From: an uncultured Gammaproteobacteria bacterium
Lineage (GTDB): Bacteria; Pseudomonadota; Gammaproteobacteria; PS1; Pseudothioglobaceae
NCBI GenBank assembly: GCA_913057955.1
Contig: CAJXOB010000009.1
Coordinates: forward strand, 1 to 40,465
Direction of reading: 5' to 3'
Length of the DNA stretch: 40,465 nt
Shown piece by piece: positions 36,258-40,465 of the stretch; positions within the stretch are counted from its first letter, which is position 1, and the number at the start of each line of letters is the position of its first letter. The translations under genes and the position numbers were made by a program. The notes below the pieces were generated by a model that was not told the origin of the DNA, did no database searches, and was given only the letters and a program-made list of their open reading frames with translations.

Positions 36258-36281
36258 ATGACCTCTAAAGAGGTCATTTTT
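36258..36281 (+). terminator. Rho-independent terminator after the small gene
   Basis: ATGACCTC-TAAA-GAGGTCAT forms a perfect 8-base stem with a four-base loop, followed by a run of T (36277-36281). It lies 25 bases after the stop at 36232. The remaining spacer to 36373 is AT-rich, with a TATAAT at 36315-36320 that may serve the response-regulator gene but has no good -35 box. Confidence 0.82.
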
Positions 36282-36373
36282 AATTTATAAAACTGTATAA
36301 CTCCTACCATTGTTTATAATAAATGTTTTTTATTAAGCTATATTCAATAATATTGTATTAGAATAAGGTTGAA

Positions 36374-37039
36374 ATGAAGCAACTCGCAATCATTGATGAT
36401 GATCCAGAAATCCTTAAATTATTAGACCAGTATCTAATAAAAAACGGGTTTGAAGTAAAGGCCTTTTCTGATGGAGAGTCTTTCTTGGCTAGCGATGAAT
36501 CAAAATTTAGTCTTGTTGTCCTAGATCTTGGCCTTCCTGGAATTGATGGGCTTGAGGTGTGCAGAAGATTGAGGCAAAAATCTAACGTTCCTATTATTAT
36601 GCTTACTGCTGCTAGTGATGATTTAGATCGCATACTAGGGCTGGAACTTGGCTCTGATGACTATATGGGCAAGCCATTTAACCCAAGAGAGCTGCTGGCA
36701 AGGATTAAAGCTCTCCTAAGGCGATCAGAGTTAAAAGAAGAGGATGTGGATAATCACATAGTAATGAACTATGCTGCAAGAAGTGCGTTTGTTGATGGTA
36801 ATGAGCTTGAGTTGACTGGAACAGAGTTCGATTTATTATGCGTCTTTCATAAGCAAATAGGGGTGGTTTTAAGCAGAGATGAAATTGGTGAACTCCTTCA
36901 TGGTAGAAAGATAGACCCGTTGGATCGATCAATTGACACAATTGTTAGCAGACTACGTCATAAATTGAGTAATCATTTTACTGGTGAAATAATTCAAAGC
37001 GTTAGGGGTAAGGGATACGTCCTACTTTTAAAAAGTTGA
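36374..37039 (+). CDS. OmpR-family response regulator
   Basis: The 221-residue regulator has a receiver domain with acidic pocket D8/D9, phospho-acceptor D51 in V-V-L-D-L-G-L-P-G, Thr in M-L-T-A-A-S and Lys in M-G-K-P-F-N-P-R-E-L. A C-terminal winged helix follows from about 125 (L-T-G-T-E-F-D-L-L, S-R-D-E-I, R-S-I-D-T-I-V-S-R-L-R-H-K-L, V-R-G-K-G-Y-V). The family is OmpR/PhoB; the linker and the kinase partner resemble the OmpR-EnvZ group. Its TGA overlaps the TTG start of the kinase gene. Targets cannot be derived from the sequence. Confidence 0.95.
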   Translation: MKQLAIIDDDPEILKLLDQYLIKNGFEVKAFSDGESFLASDESKFSLVVLDLGLPGIDGLEVCRRLRQKSNVPIIMLTAASDDLDRILGLELGSDDYMGKPFNPRELLARIKALLRRSELKEEDVDNHIVMNYAARSAFVDGNELELTGTEFDLLCVFHKQIGVVLSRDEIGELLHGRKIDPLDRSIDTIVSRLRHKLSNHFTGEIIQSVRGKGYVLLLKS

Positions 37040-38487
37040 AAATTAAAACCTTCATGTTTGAATCATTAATGCCAAAAACAGTTGTCGCCAGAATGACTTC
37101 TGTTCTCTTTGTTGGAATTCTAGTTGCTCAACTACTGGGAACTTGGCTGTGGGTAGGGCAAATTCAGTCATCTGAAAGAGAAAGGATGGTTGAGCTTTCT
37201 GAGGCTATGGGTTCTCGAATAGCTCAAACCATTGCATTTTTTGAAAAGTTACCAAAACAGTACCGGCACATAGTTCTTGATCAGTTAAGAGATATGGGTG
37301 GAACCCGTTTCTTTGTCTCAGTAAACAAACAGTTTATTAACTTAGATACAATTGAAGAGTCAGAGTTTTCTTCATTGGCTCGAGATAGCCTGCAAAAAAG
37401 CATGGCTGCCCAAATTGGAAAAATCAATTCAATGGAAATTGCCTTTGTTGATTTTGATAATTTAAAAATATTAACAGGCGACAACATGATGGTATCTCTT
37501 TCACCAACCTGGAAAAGATTCGCACTTTTGGAGCCCGGCGATAAAAGTCCATTTGTTGTGATTCAATTTCCAATTGATGCAGATGAGTGGATGTATTTAG
37601 CTGCAGTCGTTCCTAAGGGGGAGTTACTACTCGGAATTGATTGGATTAGCGCTGAGAGAGTCTTTAATCTTTCGGCGGTCTCACTTACAGTGCTCTTGTT
37701 TACTTTTTTGTTCGTTCGCTGGCTCGTCCTGCCACTAAAAATATTGGCCCATCAAGCAGATCTTTTAGGAAAAGGACGCAATCCACGCCAATTAGAGGAA
37801 AAAGGATCAAAAGAAATGGTAGCAACAATAGGGGCGTTTAACTCGATGGCTAAGCGTATCCAGAAATTGATTGCTGATAGGGAGCGATCATTTGCAGCAA
37901 TTTCTCATGATTTAAAAACTCCTTTAACAAGGGCTCGCTTAAGGGTAGAGAGCATTGAAGATGGCAACATTAAAGAGGACTTGATTGGTGACCTGGATTA
38001 TCTTGAGACCATGGTCAAAGGAAGTCTACAAATTATGACAGATGGCGCTGAACATGAGAACACCAGTCACGTCGACATTACAACGATGTTAGCTTTAATC
38101 TTAAAAAAAGAAGAAATCCTTGGAATGCCTATTAAGATGAATATAAAGCAAAGCATTGTAATTAAAGGGCGAGCTTTAGCTGTTGAGCGGATGTTTTCTA
38201 ACTTAATAAATAATGCGCTTACTTATGGCGAAGGTGTCGAAGTAACTGGACAAATAAAGAAAACAGGCGTCTTTATTCAAATTAAAGATAGAGGACCTGG
38301 TTTGAGTGATAACGATAAAGAGAATGTGTTTAAACCGTATTACCGTCTGGAGCATAAATTAAATGATGCTCACTCTGGCCTTGGGATGGGTATCGCCCGT
38401 AATATTGCAAATATTCATGGCGGTGAGCTTGAACTTAAAGATCGCAGCGGCGGCGGACTAATTGTGGAAGTTTACTTTCCAGTCTAA
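37036..38487 (+). CDS. Membrane sensor histidine kinase (EnvZ-like)
   Basis: A 483-residue kinase from TTG at 37036, which overlaps the regulator stop as TTGA; an in-frame ATG at 37054 is the alternative and would lose six residues. Membrane segments lie near residues 21-43 and 206-230 and enclose a periplasmic domain of about 160 residues. A HAMP linker, dimerisation domain with H291 (A-A-I-S-H-D-L-K-T-P-L-T-R), N box (N-L-I-N-N-A-L-T-Y-G), G1 (D-R-G-P-G-L) and G2 (G-L-G-M-G-I-A) follow. It is the partner of the preceding regulator. The stop shares a base with the AGE-family gene. Confidence 0.93.
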   Translation: MKIKTFMFESLMPKTVVARMTSVLFVGILVAQLLGTWLWVGQIQSSERERMVELSEAMGSRIAQTIAFFEKLPKQYRHIVLDQLRDMGGTRFFVSVNKQFINLDTIEESEFSSLARDSLQKSMAAQIGKINSMEIAFVDFDNLKILTGDNMMVSLSPTWKRFALLEPGDKSPFVVIQFPIDADEWMYLAAVVPKGELLLGIDWISAERVFNLSAVSLTVLLFTFLFVRWLVLPLKILAHQADLLGKGRNPRQLEEKGSKEMVATIGAFNSMAKRIQKLIADRERSFAAISHDLKTPLTRARLRVESIEDGNIKEDLIGDLDYLETMVKGSLQIMTDGAEHENTSHVDITTMLALILKKEEILGMPIKMNIKQSIVIKGRALAVERMFSNLINNALTYGEGVEVTGQIKKTGVFIQIKDRGPGLSDNDKENVFKPYYRLEHKLNDAHSGLGMGIARNIANIHGGELELKDRSGGGLIVEVYFPV

Positions 38488-39677
38488 TGAACGAAATAAA
38501 TAACCCTAACTTTAAAGATAAAGAGTTCTTGATTGGCCATATCAAATCAATTATGGGTTTTTATCATCCTCATTGCATTGATAATGAAACTGGTGGTTTT
38601 TTCCAGCACTTTAAAGATGATGGAAGTATTTATGACCTTGACACTAGGCACTTGGTAAGCAGCACTCGCTTCATTTTTAATTATTCAATGGCCGCAATGC
38701 AATTTAACAATGTTGAATATATTGATGCTGCTAAGCACGGAATTGATTATTTAAGGGAGCACCATCTCAATAAAGATACGGGTGGCTATGCCTGGATGAT
38801 GAACGGCAAAGAAGTGATAGACTCAACAAATTATTGCTACGGCTTGGCATTTGTATTGCTTGCCTACTCAACTGCCTATAAGGCTGGAATTAAAGAGGCC
38901 AAGAATTATATTGAAGAGACTTTTGATTTAATGGAAAAGTATTTTTGGTCTAAAGAGCATGAGCTTTACTCTGATGAAATTAACTCGGATTGGTCGATAG
39001 TTACTAACTATCGTGGACAAAATGCCAATATGCACACCTGTGAGGCTCTTATTCAGGCATTTGAATCTACAAATGAACAGAAGTATCTAGATCGCGCACT
39101 CCTTATAGCAAAAAACATCTGCATTAGGCAGGCAGGCTTGGCTGATGGATTAATATGGGAGCATTATGATATTAATTGGCAAATTGACTGGTCATACAAC
39201 AAAGACACTCCGGATGATTTATTTCGTCCATGGGGGTTTCAAGTTGGCCATCTAACTGAGTGGGCAAAGTTACTAATTATCCTTGAAAGACATGCGGATG
39301 AAGATTGGCTCGTATCAAGAGCTCAAGAATTGTTTGATGATGCTATTGAAATGGGCTGGGATGAAAAGTCGGAAGGACTTGTTTACGGTTTTGCACCTAA
39401 TGGCGATGTTTGTGATAATGATAAGTATTTTTGGGTACAGGCGGAATCTCTTGCTGCGGCAGCAGTATTAGCTAATCGAACAGGCGATGACTACTATTGG
39501 GAATGGTATGAGCGTATATGGGAATTTAGTTGGAAGCATATGGTTGATCATGAATATGGGGCTTGGTTTAGAATTTTAGACTCAAAAAATAAGAAATACG
39601 ACAACCTTAAAAGTCCTGCAGGTAAGGTTGATTATCATACTATGGGTGCCTGCTATGAGGTCTTAAATCTGGATTAG
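38487..39677 (+). CDS. AGE-family sugar epimerase/isomerase, probable mannose isomerase
   Basis: The 396-residue protein fits the N-acylglucosamine 2-epimerase (alpha6/alpha6 barrel) family. Likely catalytic or substrate-binding residues are H183 in Y-R-G-Q-N-A-N-M-H-T-C-E-A, H255 in W-G-F-Q-V-G-H-L-T-E-W, and H384 in D-Y-H-T-M-G-A-C-Y-E. The Q-N-A-N-M-H block is typical of free-sugar enzymes (mannose/glucose/fructose isomerases such as YihS relatives). There is no signal peptide. It is coupled to the sensor kinase through TAATG (one-base overlap), which suggests that the two-component system and this enzyme serve one process. The exact sugar is unknown. Its stop overlaps the convergent kinase gene by four bases. 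Confidence 0.85.
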   Translation: MNEINNPNFKDKEFLIGHIKSIMGFYHPHCIDNETGGFFQHFKDDGSIYDLDTRHLVSSTRFIFNYSMAAMQFNNVEYIDAAKHGIDYLREHHLNKDTGGYAWMMNGKEVIDSTNYCYGLAFVLLAYSTAYKAGIKEAKNYIEETFDLMEKYFWSKEHELYSDEINSDWSIVTNYRGQNANMHTCEALIQAFESTNEQKYLDRALLIAKNICIRQAGLADGLIWEHYDINWQIDWSYNKDTPDDLFRPWGFQVGHLTEWAKLLIILERHADEDWLVSRAQELFDDAIEMGWDEKSEGLVYGFAPNGDVCDNDKYFWVQAESLAAAAVLANRTGDDYYWEWYERIWEFSWKHMVDHEYGAWFRILDSKNKKYDNLKSPAGKVDYHTMGACYEVLNLD

Positions 39678-40465
39678 TTTAAAACCAACTGCAATGGCAG
39701 CTTAATGCTTAGACGTGTTCCTTGAGAGTCTGATGTTATATCAAGTTCGCCATCATGCAATTCAATAATAGTTTTAGTAATTGATAACCCTAACCCGCTC
39801 CCTTCTTTGTTAGATTCCGAGCCATGAAAAAATCTAATAAAAACATTTTCAATTAACTCAGGTTTAATGCCTTCACCATAATCTTTGATTTGTAAATGGG
39901 CGCAACCATCTCCCAACTTTAGACCAACATCAATAAAACCACCATCTGGACAGCCATATAGTAAAGCATTATCTATTAGGTTATCAATTGCTTCACCAAG
40001 GTATGTTTCACTCCCTAAAAGATTAATATTAGTCTCCTTACACTCAAGTGAAAGAGACACTTTTTGATTATCTGCTCGTAAGGCAAATTTTGTTAATACT
40101 TCTTGAGTTAGCTTTACCATATCTAATACGATAAATTCAGATTTGATGTTACTTTGAGAAACATGTTCCATTGATAGGATTTGCTGCGTTAGTCTTGAAG
40201 TTTTTTCTGCCGCCTTTGCTACATCCTTAACTCTAATTTGCATACTCTCAAATGACTTAGATCTAGAAGCCGCTTCAGCTTGGCTTTGAATCGCAGCTAT
40301 TGGATTTCGTAATTGATGAGCAGCATTAGCGATAAAATTATCTTTCTCAATAAAAGCCGAACTTAATTGTTTAAATAAGTTATTCATAGAGATAACAAGA
40401 CTTGAAACCTCTTGTGGTACTTCTCTTTTTATTTTTCTAAGATCATTTGGAGATCTTTTTCTTAT
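39674..40465 (-). CDS. Sensor histidine kinase, C-terminal part (TctE/QseC-like; 5' end outside window)
   Basis: On the minus strand the frame stays open to the right edge, so 263 residues of a longer protein are seen; the Met at 40387 is probably internal, because residues before it (R-S-P-N-D-L, V-P-Q-E-V-S-S-L-V-I-S-M-N-N-L) match the HAMP-to-dimerisation linker of TctE/QseC-type kinases. The phospho-acceptor His is at 40318-40316 in N-A-A-H-Q-L-R-N-P, with Asn in place of the more common Thr. N box (D-N-L-I-D-N-A-L-L-Y), G1 (D-Y-G-E-G-I) and G2 (G-S-G-L-G-L-S) complete the ATPase domain. Its response regulator should lie to the right of the window. Confidence 0.9.
   Translation of the reverse strand: MRKRSPNDLRKIKREVPQEVSSLVISMNNLFKQLSSAFIEKDNFIANAAHQLRNPIAAIQSQAEAASRSKSFESMQIRVKDVAKAAEKTSRLTQQILSMEHVSQSNIKSEFIVLDMVKLTQEVLTKFALRADNQKVSLSLECKETNINLLGSETYLGEAIDNLIDNALLYGCPDGGFIDVGLKLGDGCAHLQIKDYGEGIKPELIENVFIRFFHGSESNKEGSGLGLSITKTIIELHDGELDITSDSQGTRLSIKLPLQLVLN

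Overview
The window is an AT-rich, gene-dense stretch of bacterial chromosome with short spacers, many 1-4 base gene overlaps and few intergenic regions. I see no tRNA, rRNA, CRISPR array or insertion sequence. The gene set suggests an aquatic, probably marine, heterotrophic or mixotrophic gammaproteobacterium: a Pseudomonas-like 8-oxoguanine deaminase and adenine deaminase, PuuD-type urate oxidation, UmuDC, and BMP-type and UgpABC-type uptake. A SUP05/Thioglobus-type lineage would fit, but this is inference and not proven by the sequence.

Region 1 (1-15226) is purine catabolism. The end of uraD is followed by allantoicase, ureidoglycolate lyase, the membrane urate oxidase PuuD with its own cytochrome c domain, guanine deaminase, HIU hydrolase, xanthine dehydrogenase XdhA/XdhB and maturation factor XdhC. 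A complete BMP-family ABC importer (ATPase, two permeases, periplasmic binding protein) follows, then a strong terminator and an adenine deaminase. Together these take imported purines or nucleosides to xanthine, urate, allantoin, glyoxylate and urea. Only allantoinase is not seen, and it may lie left of the window. xdhB appears to start at a rare ATT codon, in the same frame as xdhA and behind its TAG stop.

Region 2 (15227-32508) looks like one regulon for galactosyl-glycerol compounds. A sugar-binding protein, two permeases, cytoplasmic GH36 alpha-galactosidase, IlvD/EDD sugar-acid dehydratase, SDR sugar dehydrogenase, DgoK, DgoA, SMP-30 lactonase and GH42 beta-galactosidase run on the plus strand. 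They meet, tail to tail, a minus-strand pair: the transporter ATPase and an IclR-family regulator. The regulator is divergent from glpD-glpK. The same 14-base sequence, CAAATAGTGGAACT, lies in front of the sugar operon and, as half of a 25-base palindrome, between iclR and glpD. The enzymes would release galactose and glycerol from, for example, galactolipid head groups or floridoside, oxidise galactose through the De Ley-Doudoroff route, and pass glycerol through GlpK and GlpD.

Region 3 (32509-40465) holds an 8-oxoguanine deaminase, whose product is urate and so would feed Region 1. It is followed by a umuDC error-prone polymerase operon, a small unrecognised protein, an OmpR/EnvZ-type two-component pair translationally coupled to an AGE-family sugar isomerase, and the 3' part of a second, TctE/QseC-like sensor kinase running off the right edge.
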